Shown here in pieces: positions 9,557-21,960 of a stretch of 64,000 nucleotides of DNA. Each line of letters opens with the position of its first letter. The stretch's first letter is position 1. Location: contig VCMS01000189.1 in NCBI GenBank assembly GCA_022539475.1, positions 62,001 to 126,000 on the forward strand, written 5' to 3'. The translations under genes were made by a program, and so were the position numbers. Under the pieces are notes generated by a model. That model was not told the origin of the DNA and ran no database searches. It saw only the letters and a program-made list of their open reading frames with translations. The DNA is from Gracilaria domingensis (taxonomy: Eukaryota; Rhodophyta; Florideophyceae; Gracilariales; Gracilariaceae).

Positions 9557-10821
9557 CCGCCGTCGGCCGCCTCCGCGAAGCGCACCGCCACGTCGCTCTC
9601 GAGCGACAAGCCGCTTGTGACGGACGCCGACGCCGCGCCTTCGTCCAAGCCGCGCCCCAAGCAGCAGCCGACCCGCTTCCGGATCCATGTGTCGCTGGAC
9701 AACGTCGACGAGCAGGTGCTGCGCCGCGGCTGGCAGCTGGTGTACTCGTACATGTACGGCCAGCATGTCACGCTGGATACCGACTCCGTGCTGGCCGCGC
9801 TTCCGATCTGCCGCCGCTACCGCTTTGAGGAGCTGGCGTCGTTGCTCGATGCCTTTTTGCGAGGGCGCTGTCACCGGAGCTTAATTGCACTCGCGTGTAT
9901 GCTGCGGCGGCCGTCCAGCCGTCGTCGTCGTCGTCGCTCGCCGCTCGGAATCGAGACGCCGATTCGCAGCTCGTGCTCGATGCGGCGTGGCAGGTCATGA
10001 AGTCTCGCTTTGAGCATGTCGTCGACTGGGGATCGCTTCCGTACCACGCGCTTGTCAAGCTGCTCAAGCTCAACGACCTCGATGTGGCGAGTGAGGCGCT
10101 TGTGTTTGATGCGGTTCAGCAATGGGTGTTTGCCAATTTGAACGCCATTGACGCTACGCACGTTGCGGGTGTGGTCAAGCTGGTGCGGTTTCCCACCATG
10201 ACGCAGGAGGAGCTGGAGTTGTGCGCCGCTTCGCAGCTGGTGGGCAAGTTCACCGTGTGCAGGAAGTATGTCAGTCGGGGGCTGGCCGCCAAGTCTGATG
10301 AACGCCGTGGGTTGATACGCTCGGTGGTCATGGAGAGCAGTCCGGTCTATCGCCGACGTCGTATCGATGCGCTCACTTTTTCGGATCGGATCGCTGGCTG
10401 GCACAGACTTGAAAATCATGTCAGTACCAGTTCACGCTACTTTGCCGGCTGCCTGTGGAACCTTATTATCGAGAAACATGACGAATGGGTGGCAGTGTTC
10501 TTGGGTTGTCAGTCGGAGAATGAGGAGAAGGAGATGGATGTGGAGCTTGACTTTTCCGTGTTCATGGTCAAACATACCGGTGCGGACCCGGAGCTTGTTA
10601 CCAAGCAGGTAAAAGGCGCGTGCTTTGGCAGGAGCGGCCAACGAATTGGGTTCAGGAACATGATCAGGAGGCACGATATAGAAAAGGAGGGCACGCGCTT
10701 GCTGCTCAGGGATACATTGTTCATTGGTGCCAGTATCCGACTCCGCTGTTCGCAGCTTAGTGTGATTGGCATCACGGAAGATGGCGATGACACGGCCGAA
10801 TCCGAATCTTCGATGATGTGA
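9350..10821 (+). CDS. BTB-BACK protein with MATH/TRAF-like C-terminus (POB1/LRB-like), one homopolymer frame change
   Basis: BTB-BACK proteins act as substrate adaptors of CUL3 ubiquitin ligases. The start is ATG 9350 (MVVVSELNAD). The BTB part (residues 25-170) has CDVDVVA, YPAHRAVLAVHSLEFRA and an Ala run, then VLRRGWQLVYSYMYG; an insertion rich in Ser/Lys splits the fold. BACK follows, with the NCTRVYA helix start and FDAVQQWV. The C-terminal about 120 residues (YFAGCLWNLIIEK, VAVFLGCQSE, GFRNMIRR) match the last domain of plant POB1/LRB proteins. The BTB half and the BACK half are in different frames; the join is at the T5 run 9854-9858, and one additional T would restore a normal FLRALxxxNC-type BACK entry. 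A called-base error is likelier than a broken gene. Confidence 0.8.
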
Positions 10822-13800
10822 TTGTGCCACTCTTGGCGCTATGCCGTGTCACGTCGCCGAGATGCAGAGTTACCATGACCCTGTATCAGTAAGTTTGTCC
10901 CGCAGATGAGCCGCACCCATACAGAGAACGCAATTGTATGTGACTGTTTTCTTCTTTCTTTTCCCGGGGCTTTCGCTGTTGGTGAACACTGTTCGACGCT
11001 TCTTTTCGTTGCTGCGTCGGTTTCAGAGTCAGGCCCAAGGAGGAAACGTTGTGGGAGTGAGGATTCCTGTACCGTGACGCGCGCTCTTGTGTCACAAGGA
11101 GAGGGCCCGTGTCAGAAGGGAACTCTGCATCGCGTTCATTGACCCCGGTGTTTAATGGGCCGTACGTGACCTCTCTGTGTGCGTGTACGTTCGTCAGCAC
11201 AGCTCACTGCTTCCTGACTTTGCGTGTGGGAGAGAGCTTTGTGGCATGGTTTCCGGAAAGAACCACCTCGGGGTATATAATCATCGTTTCATGCTGTCAT
11301 TCTTGCCGTGCTGTTTCGAGAGTTCTAGAAGATCAGAAAAGCGTCAGGGTCCGCACATTTTGAAATGCGCCTGTGGCTGAAATGGGGCATTCCGTGACGC
11401 GTTTGCCTGCTGGTGAGCGCGACTGCCTGGTGGCATGAGTGTAACAGCGATGGCGAGTTGCGCCAACAATTATTATGTATTTGGGTTAGGGGATGTGTGG
11501 AGCCACGTTTGCAGCACTGGCTTTGTCCTTGCTTGGAGTCGCCAAGATGGCTCACAGTGGTGTGACGGACACGACCGCAGCGCGCCGGCACTCGTATGAA
11601 AAAGTTTTTCACAGGACTGTTTGAAACAAACATAAAGTGCAGACATTGTAGTGAAGGACATCACTGCTGTTTCGACGAGCGGATGCGTTTAAAGGCTTTA
11701 TATATGGGGTATGTACAGGCATGGATGCTGCCAAAAGCGCCCCGATATTTGTCGGGGCAAGATGGTGTTGTAGAGTTTTGCATGACACGGTGCGAAGATT
11801 ATGGCAGTAGAAATCTTGGTGCATGTATGTATGAGAATGCACAAGGAGAGATTTGGTCGAGTGTTGCCGAGCTAAAGGTAACGGGGCGGAGTTGTTTGGT
11901 TCCCATTGCGAGAATCTGTGGAAAGCGGTGACAAACGCTTGTGTTGGATGTGTAGGCGCGAGCGGGAGGGAAAGCAAACGGGGCATTCTTGAGAAGGTTC
12001 ATTGCGAGACCCAGGTATGGAATTTGGGCGCAGCGATCTGCGAAGAAGTTGTTTAGCAGCACTGGGCATGGAGCACTGGTCATTGTGGTTGTACAGATAC
12101 ATGTGAGTGGTGGGCGTGTAGTTGAGGGAGAAACGGTGACGCTGACGTCGGGGGACTGAAGCGTTGCTCGCGCTGCGACGTCGAAGCGCGCCGCACGTGC
12201 GGGGGGGGGGGGGGGGGGCGGGCGCTGAGGTGCAGCTAAAATTATTCATGCCTCGGCTCGTAACGGTGCGCCGCGATTGGGCACTCCGTTACAGCGCGCC
12301 AAAAAAGTTTCCGCTGGTATCGACAGCGCAGTATCGATAGTATGACAGACTAGGGTACAATGCATCTTTGCGCGCCATCCGCACATGCGCGCGGCGCGTG
12401 AGCCGGCACTGGCTGTTGAGCGTGGCGCGCCGCGCGAGTAAGTGCTGTTGATATTCGCGCCGACAGGCCTCCTTGTCATTGGCTGCCCATCCGCGGGAAC
12501 AAGCGCTCGCTTGCATGCGGCAGCTAGAGCCTTCTGACCCGAGCCTTGAGCGAATGTCCGCAGGGGTGGTACGTAGCTGCGTTTTCGAACGCGCGCAATG
12601 AAGAGCTTCCACGACTGCTTTCGAGAGGAGGCCTCAATGCCTCATTTGGTTACCGTTTTGGACGGTAGCAATCCCGCCTTACTGCATTCCGCAGCGTCTG
12701 CGGTGGTCCAAGTCTGAGGAGGATCCTTTTCTTGGAAAGGTTGACAAGTGCATCCATGTGCGCTTTTGACAGGAAAACACGACGAGAAAACGACGCGGGA
12801 ACGGTAATGGAGGACGTTGTGTTCATACCTACTTATCTGCTTGCGTAGAAGGACAAGTGTTCAGGTGTGGAGGAAGCGAGTTGAGGATTTGGCGGTAGAT
12901 TCAAGAGTGAATGACAGTCGGCGGACAACGAATGAGCAATGGAGCCGCTTCACAAATTTGATGATGGCTATTATTTACCAAAAGGTGCTTGACCGGGATA
13001 TTGTTATAGTTCTATAGATAAACCGTGCTGGAATTTTCAGCTCTAAGGGCAAAGTGTTCTTGTATAAACATGGCGCACAAGAGGTCTTACAGAGCGTGAG
13101 TGTATTCTGCAGGGGTGGCATGAAGAACGAAGCTGACGTAAGATTGGGAACGGGGACCAAGTTGTAAGCATTCACGCCATTAAGCAGATATTGCTTTCTG
13201 CTGCTATGCGCATGTGTCACTTGTCCAAAGGAGCAAGTATTTGGCGACAGTGAGCGAACAGTTGGTGGCCAGTGCGAGCACATGACCGCAGTTGCGAGTG
13301 ATGGGAAAGAAAGCGCGTTAAAGCCGTTTAAATGAGGTGTTTCGAGAGCGGTGCGATCTTTGAAAGAGTGGCGCAGTGTACAAGTTAAAGCCCGATTGTC
13401 GGATGCTGATTTGTAATTATGCAAGATATTGTCGATGGGGATTGCTACCCGTTTGAAGGTTCCCCTCGCTCATGTCTGCGAGCAGGGCCGTGACAAGCTC
13501 GTATAGTGTATGTCGCGGAATCAAGAAAGGAACAAATTGCGTTTTGCTGTGAGAGTGGAGTTCTTTGCCAGAGGCAATGGTTATGGTTTGGACCAGTGTG
13601 GTTCGAGAGATTAGGAAGCGAGGTAAGCATATGTTTGCGAGGGATTTGCATGGGAGGCGTATAAAAGGGGGGTTGTCACGTACATTGTGAGGTAAGGTTC
13701 TTTGTTCTGAATCTCGAGACTCCGGTATTGATGTTTGTTTTTTGGGGGAGCGTAGCATACTGTGTCAAGGCTGCTCGACGTTTTGTTGTGCTATGAGGAG

Positions 13801-14589
13801 TAGGAGTGAACTTGTGAGTATGACGGGTAGGAGAATAACCTCGTTGGGTGCAGGGTGGGGGGCGGCGCGCCGTGTCAACTTGGAGCGTGCATACTGGAAT
13901 GAAAGAGGGGAGATTAAACAGCCGAGCAGCATTTGAAAATACGTGGTGAGCATGCGCAGGCAAGATACGTTGCGCGGGTGTGATGTTGAGGTCCCCTTTG
14001 ATAGACTATGGCGAAACGGCGCGAAAAGTGGCGACAATGGAGGGGAGGGTGTGGTAGCGGATTCTGCGGAGCATACACTCAAACTTTAAAGTATGAATGC
14101 TTTTAAACGAATTGGATTATTCGGTGAACGAAACGCGGCAGCGCGAGATGCGCTGAAATGGCGCACTTTGCGGGCCGTTCTCCGTTTTTGAAGCGCGCGG
14201 GATGCGCTTGCGTAAGACGAGATGCAACTTTCTTACCGAGCTCGTTTGAATTTTGATTGGGGGCGTGGGTTTGATTTGGTGCTCCGCGGCGACGTTTTGC
14301 GGAGGATTTGAGGTGTGATCAGGGGATTACAACAGCAGCGAGGTATTGAATAATTGGCGGTGGAATACTGTAGACGAGAGGTTTGGCGTACCCGGAAGCA
14401 AGGCTACCGCAATGGCGCTCTTAAGGCGGAATCATAAGATAACGGTCGATCGCGTCGACTTCTTGTCTGGTCGAGGGAGGGGGTTGTCCGTGCGGCATGA
14501 CGTGCGCGGAGAATTGCGTGTGCTTTTATAGACGCGCATACTGTACAAGCGGAATCATCGAGGCGAAGTCAATGTTTCGCTAGCTTCAT
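10822..14589. other. Gene desert with strongly G-rich plus strand
   Basis: About 3.8 kb with no ORF showing family features. The plus strand is G-rich: 12841-12900 has 25 G to 5 C, and 13801-13860 has 26 G to 6 C. A G18 run lies at 12201-12218. TATA-like boxes are visible at about 11274 (TATATAAT) and 13660 (TATAAAAG, plus orientation). The longest plus-strand ORF (11596-11931) has no recognisable features. Untranslated transcripts running leftwards from the island at 14.6-15.1 kb are possible. Confidence 0.45.
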
Positions 14590-15090
14590 ATGCTGTGCGT
14601 GTGTTGAGAGCGGCGGGAAGACGCGTGACGCACGACGGCGCATTGCGGGCGGCTGCGTACCAACGCACAGCATCTAGAAAAGCGCAACATATCGATCACA
14701 AATGCGCGCGGCGCGGAGTGTATGTGGCATGTATGTGCGTGCCTTGCAGCACGCTCAGTTCGCGGCGCGTGAGGCTCAGGCGGGCGGCAGCGGGCGGCAG
14801 CGGGCGGCGGCCGCCGCCGCCGCCAAGTGTTGGTGCCAATTATTCGCTGCAACGCGGCGATGATTCCGCGCGCGCACGCCCGCCTTGGCGCGCGCGCGCA
14901 CGTGCTGCACGCCCCGATTTTGGCGCCCGCCGCCGAACACGCTGTCCCGGCGGCGTCACGCGCACCGCCCGTGCCGCGCGTGTCACGCACGCGCTGCGCA
15001 CCCACAAATGCGTCGCGTTCCGCCCCGTTCCGCCCGTTCCGCCCGTTCCGCCCGTTCCGCCCCGCTTTCGCTTTCGCCGTGTGCTGCTTT
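14590..15090. promoter_or_regulatory. GC-rich island at a strand-composition switch (candidate divergent promoter)
   Basis: This 500 bp island is rich in CG dinucleotides and GC boxes, with GGGCGGCA-type units near 14785-14810 and a repeated CCGTTCCGC unit near 15022-15062. To its left the plus strand is G-rich; to its right it is C-rich. Recognised genes here have C-rich coding-strand leaders, so both flanks look like 5' regions of transcripts leaving the island in opposite directions. No coding gene is recognised on either side. Confidence 0.35.
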
Positions 15091-18070
15091 TGCTTCAATC
15101 ACTTCGCGGCACCCACATCAGCTCTCGCCTGTCCCCGGCTGCTCCGCCCACCGCCGGGCCGTCCCGCCTCCTTCAAATGGCGTCTTCGTCCCGCTTATCT
15201 TCCCGCTACATGCAAATACGTAATGCACGAGCATGCCGAGACTGTTACGCGCCACTCATATCGCCGCTCTCTGTCTCACAAGGCATTCAAAACCTGTGGC
15301 GCGCTGTCTGTGCAGTGCGCCCGAGCTGCCCCCGTTTTGCCACATCATGTGCTCTATCTGTTTATGTTTGTGCTTTCGGCCCCGTCCGCCTTCTTCCAAT
15401 CTCATGCCAACTTGTCTGTCCTCTCCCTCTCGCCTCTTCAACCCGATCTCGTCGTCTGTTCGTGACACCAATCCGAGTTCCCACAGTGCAGAATCCGATT
15501 TTGACTCGCAGCTTTCACGACGCACCAATCTGTTCGTGTACACACTGTTCGTGTACACAACATGTGCGTCACCCCAACTCTCTTCTCGTACACCAATATG
15601 CCTTCTTTTAACACCTTTTGCCGCGAGTCTACTCCTGTCACACTAAAACAATTTTTCAGCGCTGCATGTCGTCCCAACCACTCACAATCAAAACTCAATT
15701 CGCTATGCAGTTCAGGTCCATGCTCATGAACACGCACACGCAACCCTCCCGCTTCTATGTATTTGAGCAAAGAACTGAACAAAAACGACTGTTGTATCGT
15801 CTCGCCAAGGCCTGTGCGATAAACTAAAAAAGAAGCCAATAATGTCGTTCTCTCGTTCTCCCATTCTCTCATTCTGAGCTCACTCGGTTAGCGGGTACGC
15901 AATCAGCACAAACCTCGAAAACCTACTGTCATGGCTTAGGAGACAACAGCATCCAGTCATTTAGTTCTTCCACATCCGTACCCTCACTTCATCGCCTAAG
16001 CCCTCAACTTGTTGAACATCTACGAGAACAACATCTTGTTCGTTCCAACTACCTATTCTCTCTCCGCATTTCGACCGTTCAATTATCTCAACTGAATGAG
16101 AAAAGAGTATCTATTACCAGTAGAATTGCGTTATCAGACCGGCGTCGTGCTGACTTTCTCTCAGCAAGGCTCATCCTTTCCCTCAGCCCATACGTGTTTC
16201 GACAATTTCTCGGTCCATCTGTTTTCCTTCAGGCTTACTCTCACCTTCGCCGTGGTCTGTACGGGACGGGACGTACGCGGGTGATCATATACGTTTAAAC
16301 CAACACAGAAACCTCTAGACCACTTTTTCTGTCGTAACTGTACTTCGTGAGTTGGAAATCTTGTCTAAAGAGTTCACGTGGAAGTGTAGCGCATGCGGTT
16401 CTGCCTTGGTTTACTGTTGTACGACTCTAACACTTTTGGCAACGTCCACCATTGTCTTATACATTCTGAGCGCGCTTGACAACGTCTAGTATGTTGGGAT
16501 CATCCAAATTACGGGGCAGCTTTCGTAACAGTGGGCTCACGAAAATTCATCCTCAGCAAATCAGCACATGGCCTTGCCGATCACCTAAAAGTCTCTCCGA
16601 CCAGCACTGACGCCTTCAGATGCAAAAAATATGATTCTCAAGTTGCGTCATGAACCAAGTGGTCTTGGCGATATTTGTCCGCAATTCAAATGATTCTCAT
16701 CGCTGAATTGTCATCCTGCAATCTTGCATGCGCTTTGCGTGCGGCCCCTTCGTCCCAAATAGATGCCAGAAGCCACTGCCTTAATACTGAGCCTCTGTTC
16801 ACGTGTATAAAACAGTCTTTCCTCGAATTTCATGGCCCGTCTGAGAACGAGAGACGCGAAGGCTGCTGCTTTTGACGATAGATATTCCTACGTTCAACTA
16901 TACAATTATCCACACGAACAATTCCTGCCATGTCATTCGTGTAGTGACCGACACTGTGACTGAGCATAGAGCTACTTGCACCTGGGGCTACAGGTTCACG
17001 TCATCTATCAAGTTCTGTACTAGAATATATCAGAACAGGCTTATTGAAAGGGCTACGTTCAAAAAGTTTTGTTCACTCACGGTTTCTACTGAGTTGCTGA
17101 GATTGGTTTTTGGTGTAGGTACAGAAAGAATCTAGACCTGTATGGTTCTCTACCTTCGGATTCTCGTTGAGGCCAAGGCTCGAATCAGTTTGTCAGCAAA
17201 AGCCCCACCCTCTATTATCTGTGGGAGAATGCTTTGGCCACGAGTTGGCCCACTTTATGAAATTCTATGGTGAAAGCTATTACCACCCATGATGTATTAC
17301 GGAAACAGTGAAAGAGATCCACAACCACAAAACGGTGCAGACCCACAACATGTCGGTGTAAGTGCCGCAGAATAAAACCGAGAGTGCAGACCTCTTCGCC
17401 TCGGAGCTCGATGACAACAGGTATCAACGGAAACTGTTTACAATCTTCACAAGCGGTAGTGATAGGTTTTGAAGCTGAAATATTCAGCAACAACGTGCTT
17501 CATCTACATCCCTTAGTGTAAGAGACTTATATGTCTGGTGTAGCAGACCGTCTTCTTCGATACAACAACGCGCCTAAAAATGTATTTTTTCCGCATAGAT
17601 TATACATTCTGTAGTTCCTTTTGTCACAAGATTGGACGATAATAGAGGCGGAAGAGAAAAAGAAGTAACAGCGAGTATGACAGAATAGAATATGTTTGAA
17701 AACATTGAGGAGAAACGAATCAAAGTTCAATAGGGTAGTACAAACCGATTAGTAAGATACTGGTGAAAGGTATGGCGATTGCCCGGATATCTCTCGTATC
17801 GGTGTTCATTGACGCTACTTACAAAGATATTGAAATCTATAGCCGCAGACAATTGCGTTTCAATATGTACTCTCTGAGGAAAAGAAGTGGGGAAGTGGGG
17901 TTGGGATGGCGAAGTATACATGAAAAGACTCAAGGAATAGAGGTGCTTAGTGCTGTTCGAATAATATTGGAGGTCGAGATTGATGGTGTCTTTACATTGA
18001 AAAGGGGTTATGTTACATAAACCTGTTAAGGGGGAGGGAAAGGGGTTAAGTGGCGTTGCCCAAAGGGCAA
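15091..18070. other. Gene desert, C- and pyrimidine-rich plus strand grading to neutral
   Basis: About 3 kb without a recognisable gene. 15421-15480 has 25 C to 9 G. Skew fades after about 16.5 kb. A CACGTG plus TATAAAA pair lies near 16801-16812. Short ORFs (for example minus-strand 17215-17493) show no family features. Confidence 0.4.
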
Positions 18071-18979
18071 CTACTGACGAAGCAGTGTTGTGGTAGGAGC
18101 CGAGTGAGTTTGTGTGGCCCCATGAGGTTGTGTTTGTGCTTGAGTTGGTTGCTGAGATGACTGTTGCGGTGGCTGTTGCGGCGGTTGCGGTTGTTTTTGT
18201 TGTTGCTGCGCCAATGCAGCGTTGTACGAGCACATGGAACATGAACTGAGCATGACATGCATACGTTCTATGGACGACTGCAGGTGTTCTACTTGAAGCT
18301 TGTACCTTTGAAGAGTCTGTTGCAGGAGCAAGTTTCCGTTTTGAAGTTGGATGAAACGATTCTTCTGTTTCTCTCTAGCGCGACGGCTGGACTCTCGATT
18401 TCTTGCAGCGCGATCGGCTTGGCGCTTCTTGTGAGAATCGATTTCAGATTGAGAAGGTTGAGAGTTAGCCGTGGTAGCACGGTTGGATGTTGCAGTGGTG
18501 TCCTTCGACTTGATGTGAACCTCTTCTGTTTTGATGGCGCATTCAGAGTTGACCGGTGAGGAAGGCATTTTCTTCGGTGAGGTGGGTAATGTCGAAGAGG
18601 AGGTGGTCGAAGTGAACGGGGCCGGTTGTTCGGGCTGGCTCAGCGCCAACACTGGAGCTTGAAGGGGTGGAAGGGGGACAAAGGCAGGGGGCTTGGACTC
18701 CTCCGAGGAGATGTCCGAGAAAGCCTCTGTGACTAGGAGCGCTTCATTGGGAGGGTCTTCCAACCAAGAGTCAAAGGGCGGACGAATATCGGCACATGGG
18801 ACTTGCGGATGAATGAAGTCATACGGTAGATCCGAGAGACTCAAGTCAAGTGCAAAGGGCGAAATGTCCATGGTGAGCTCTTCCTTGGATTCGGTGGTGA
18901 AGGGCTCGAGGCGCATTTTTTTGCATGGCGGTCCAAGCACGTCGGCCGCCGGACGGACGTTGTGGGCAGAGGAAGGCAT
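18071..18979 (-). CDS. bZIP transcription factor
   Basis: The start is ATG 18979 (MPSSAHNVRPAAD), giving 302 residues. The basic region at about residues 187-207 reads KKRQADRAARNRESSRRARE and contains the invariant N-x7-R. It is followed by a leucine zipper with hydrophobic residues at heptad spacing (LQNGNLLLQQTL to LQSSIERM), so the protein should bind ACGT-type sites as a dimer. The N-terminal half is acidic and Ser/Pro-rich with FDSWLEDPP and SDISSEES, typical of activation segments. The C-terminal 45 residues are Gln/Pro/Thr-rich. A short Lys-rich patch lies near residue 20. The gene stands alone in a desert. A G18 run at 19092-19109 (C18 on the coding strand) lies about 115 bp upstream, and ACGT-core sites follow further up. 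Confidence 0.88.
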   Translation of the reverse strand: MPSSAHNVRPAADVLGPPCKKMRLEPFTTESKEELTMDISPFALDLSLSDLPYDFIHPQVPCADIRPPFDSWLEDPPNEALLVTEAFSDISSEESKPPAFVPLPPLQAPVLALSQPEQPAPFTSTTSSSTLPTSPKKMPSSPVNSECAIKTEEVHIKSKDTTATSNRATTANSQPSQSEIDSHKKRQADRAARNRESSRRAREKQKNRFIQLQNGNLLLQQTLQRYKLQVEHLQSSIERMHVMLSSCSMCSYNAALAQQQQKQPQPPQQPPQQSSQQPTQAQTQPHGATQTHSAPTTTLLRQ

Positions 18980-19800
18980 AGTTGGTGAAACCGGGAAGAG
19001 CGACCGGGAACTAACTTTTCCGCGCGCTTGGAAGGGTTTTGGGGAGGAGGAAGCTTGTCGGAGCTTGTACAGGAGGGGGCGGCGAGTGGGAGGGGGGGGG
19101 GGGGGGGGGAGGGCGGTGAACGATGGGAGCTGAGACGAAGGCTGCTTTATAGGGTCGGTGCTGGGTCTGGCTCCTCGTGGCGATGAAGGCACGCGCCAGG
19201 CGCGCGTTCGTTTACCGTGGGTTCTTTTCCAGCGCGATGATGCGCAGCGAGCGTAGAGGCACGGCAACCGCACAAAGATAACTTTCGAACCCATGCGGGC
19301 CGTGCAGGGGGAGCACGCGCAAAGCACGCGTACAGGAACTGATCGCTTTCCTACCATGCGCACGCGTCCGGCACATGCGCGTGACGTGACCGCGCACGCG
19401 CGACGCGTGCCGGCTGCTGCTGTGTAACCTATCGCAACCGCCTCCCGGCGCCAGTGCTGCGCGCAGCGCTTGGGCCAGAGCTGCTGCCAGTTTTGAAAGT
19501 GGACCCGGACCGCCTGAGACCGACTTTGGTCGTTCCGACACGCTGCAGGCACTCCGTCGCCTTTCGTGCCGCCATGTGCGAACGGCAAAGTGGAGGTGAT
19601 GGGCAAGCGCTGTAGCGGCGTGTAAGTCAGAGTCGCTCTCGGGGTTTCGAGCTCTACTGGACGGGCGATCAGAAACGTGACTGCTTGCGGTTGCTTTGTG
19701 GCGACTCTCTGGCACAAATATCTTACGCTGGGGGCCGCGGCGAACATTTTTGACTGTGCCACGATTGGCGCGAAAGAGTCCAACTGCCATCACCCACGCA
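18980..19800 (-). promoter_or_regulatory. Upstream region of the bZIP gene with poly-C leader and ACGT sites
   Basis: The coding-strand leader carries C18 (19092-19109 on the plus strand as G). GTGACGTGAC, a bZIP-type ACGT-core site, lies near 19380, among CGCGTG-rich sequence. The region may allow self-regulation by the bZIP protein. In-frame open sequence continues upstream of ATG 18979, but it reads like non-coding GC-rich DNA. Confidence 0.35.
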
Positions 19801-21539
19801 CAAGCTAACCAAGCCTTCCGCTCGTGGCAAGCCGCGCGTGAGAGCCGCTGCTTTGAAAGGAATGCGCAACTGCTGGTAGTTGTTTCGTGTATGCTTGTGT
19901 TCTACTCTCGTCTCTCCGCGCTCGCTTGCGGCGCGCTCGCTTGCGGAGCGCTTGCTCATTTTTTAAACGAGGAGAGTGCCTTTAAACCACGAGAGGTTGG
20001 CCATATCGATATCGTATCGTTCTTGTAAGAGTGCTTCTACTTTTAACCTGAATATTTTGCCTCATTTCTCACATCAATACGACAGTTGTGGCTCAGTCGA
20101 CACGAACCTCCAGAAAATGCCCATTTTCATATTTACGAGTATTTTCTCTACCTCATCCGTTCATTTTACAGTACTTACAACCGTTTCCCGTGTCACCCTG
20201 ACGCAGTCGCATGAAGGCTCGCAATGAATGGCTTTTCATTTATCCATTTTAATAATGTGGTGGATATTACTTTAGCACAGTAAAATCTTGGCAGCTCGTC
20301 TCTCCAAAATTACGCACCAATGGTGCGCCTCATATAATCCAATGAGCGACACCTGCTGCAAAAATTACGCTCCAAGACCATCGTTAACTTTATAAACTCT
20401 TTGACAGCGTTCTTCGCACAGGCAATCAAAATGAGCAAAATGATAGGCTACGCGCACAAAAAAGAGCATACCCACGCAAGACAAAACGGCAACATCAGCA
20501 AGCGCCCCTGCTTGGTGTGTTGCGGAATCGGCGGAATCGAATTTGATACGGTATATATATGCCAAGGAGGAAGTGCCGCTTCCGCCCGTATGCCAAATGT
20601 TGCTCTTTGGAAGCGTCATCTGTTTTCCTGAACGGGCAAAACGTATTCCAGCTTGCAATATGTCTATCAAAAACGCAGCTTTTCTGGAGGAATCATATGC
20701 CGCACAATGATTCTGGTCCAGAAAACAGACCGGTGTGCGGCGTTTTGAACTCCTCGAGCCGCATCAGGGGGAACGTCATAAAATCTATTCTGCAGCATCG
20801 ATTTCGAAAGCATGTTTGAGTAATTGATTCATACAAGTGAGCGTCTCGGTTTTGGGAGCGATTTGGAGGCGCGATGAAACAGCAGCCACATTCATTCTGT
20901 TGTTATTCCAGAGTGTTCACCGTGGCAGCGGACCATTTTGGCTGTCGTTGCTGTGCACCTGTTGTGTTGGTGAGGACAACCCGGCAGTCAGGGGCCAGCA
21001 GAATCGACGCAAGCCAGCCGAGTGCGAGTTTGGGAATGAACTGTGAACGGTGGCGAAATTTCTAGTGACTATGACGTATGCCAGCGGCGTGCATGGTCAC
21101 TGAAACACCACTGACGGCGCCTCCGGGCTGGTAGCTGGGGAAATGTGGCAGTGTGATTGCGGGCGGTGCGCAATGAAAGCGCGTGGCTTACGCAGTAGCA
21201 AACAAGCATGCGTTTGAGGGCAGAGTCTATTTGCGAGGGGCATCGGTTGTGGGCGCGTGTAAGCGTGGGCGCCAAGCGGGATGGGAACGTGTTTTGCGGG
21301 CGTGTGGTACCACTTACTGATAACATGCGGAAGCGCGAGGCATCATTCAGGAAACGATGGACTGGGCCGAGGTCGAAAGGATCGCATGGACGAGTCGTTG
21401 TGCTTTGTTCCGTCCTCACGCAACACGTTCATGCGGCGGAATCGTCAGCCAGGCGCACTTCCGATCAGCCGTGGCGGGGGTTCTCACGCAAAGCGGCGCC
21501 TGTAAAGACGGCGCGAACGTGTCGACGAAAACGCGCATG
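19801..21539. other. Intergenic region, no gene recognised
   Basis: AT-richer to about 20.8 kb, with a TATATATA near 20549, then G-rich on the plus strand (21241-21300 has 28 G to 11 C). Only short ORFs without family features. Confidence 0.4.
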
Positions 21540-21960
21540 AACATAATGTGAGGGCATGTGGCCGGGAAGGCGGGAGCGGGCGAATGTGTGGAACGGGCGC
21601 GCTCGCGCGCGCCGCGTTCACGTGAGCGGCAGGAGCACGGCATTGGCGAGACGGGCGAAATGAGTCCGCGACGCACGCGCGGCGGCTGACAGGAGTACGT
21701 GCTTGCGTGTCACGTGCACGTCACGCCGCGCTCGCCGTGGCGGACTCATCACGCGCCGCTTGCTGAGCCGCGCCAAGCGCACGTTACGTCAGCGATTGAT
21801 CGCCTGTCATACCGCTGCGCGCGCCACGATTTTGACGCGCGGACTCTCACTCTTCTCGAAGCGCGCCCGAATCGCGCCCGAATCGCCGCCGTCACGATTG
21901 CGTCCCGGTGAGTATTCGTTTTTACGTGCGCCTTCCTGCCAAGGCGCGGTCTCAGTCAAT
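21540..21960. promoter_or_regulatory. Second GC-rich island at a strand-composition switch
   Basis: It has the same design as the island at 14.6-15.1 kb: a CG-rich core with GTCACGTGCACGTCAC near 21709-21724 and TTACGTCAGC near 21784, G-rich plus strand on the left and C-rich on the right (22081-22140 has 25 C to 10 G). A C19 run at 21976-21994 lies just to its right. A bidirectional promoter is inferred, with bZIP-type ACGT cores in the core. Confidence 0.35.

Noticed and set aside
11596-11931. 111-codon plus-strand ORF with several Cys and His
   Set aside because: The Cys spacing fits no zinc motif, there is no coding composition bias and no neighbour context.
14595-15611. Plus-strand open frame of 338 codons in the 14.8 kb island
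   Set aside because: Low complexity, with Phe-Arg-Pro repeats from a CCGTTCCGC unit, no family features, and it is explained by GC-rich composition.
17215-17493. 92-codon minus-strand ORF with protein-like look
   Set aside because: No recognisable family or repeat, short, and in a desert; it could be chance.
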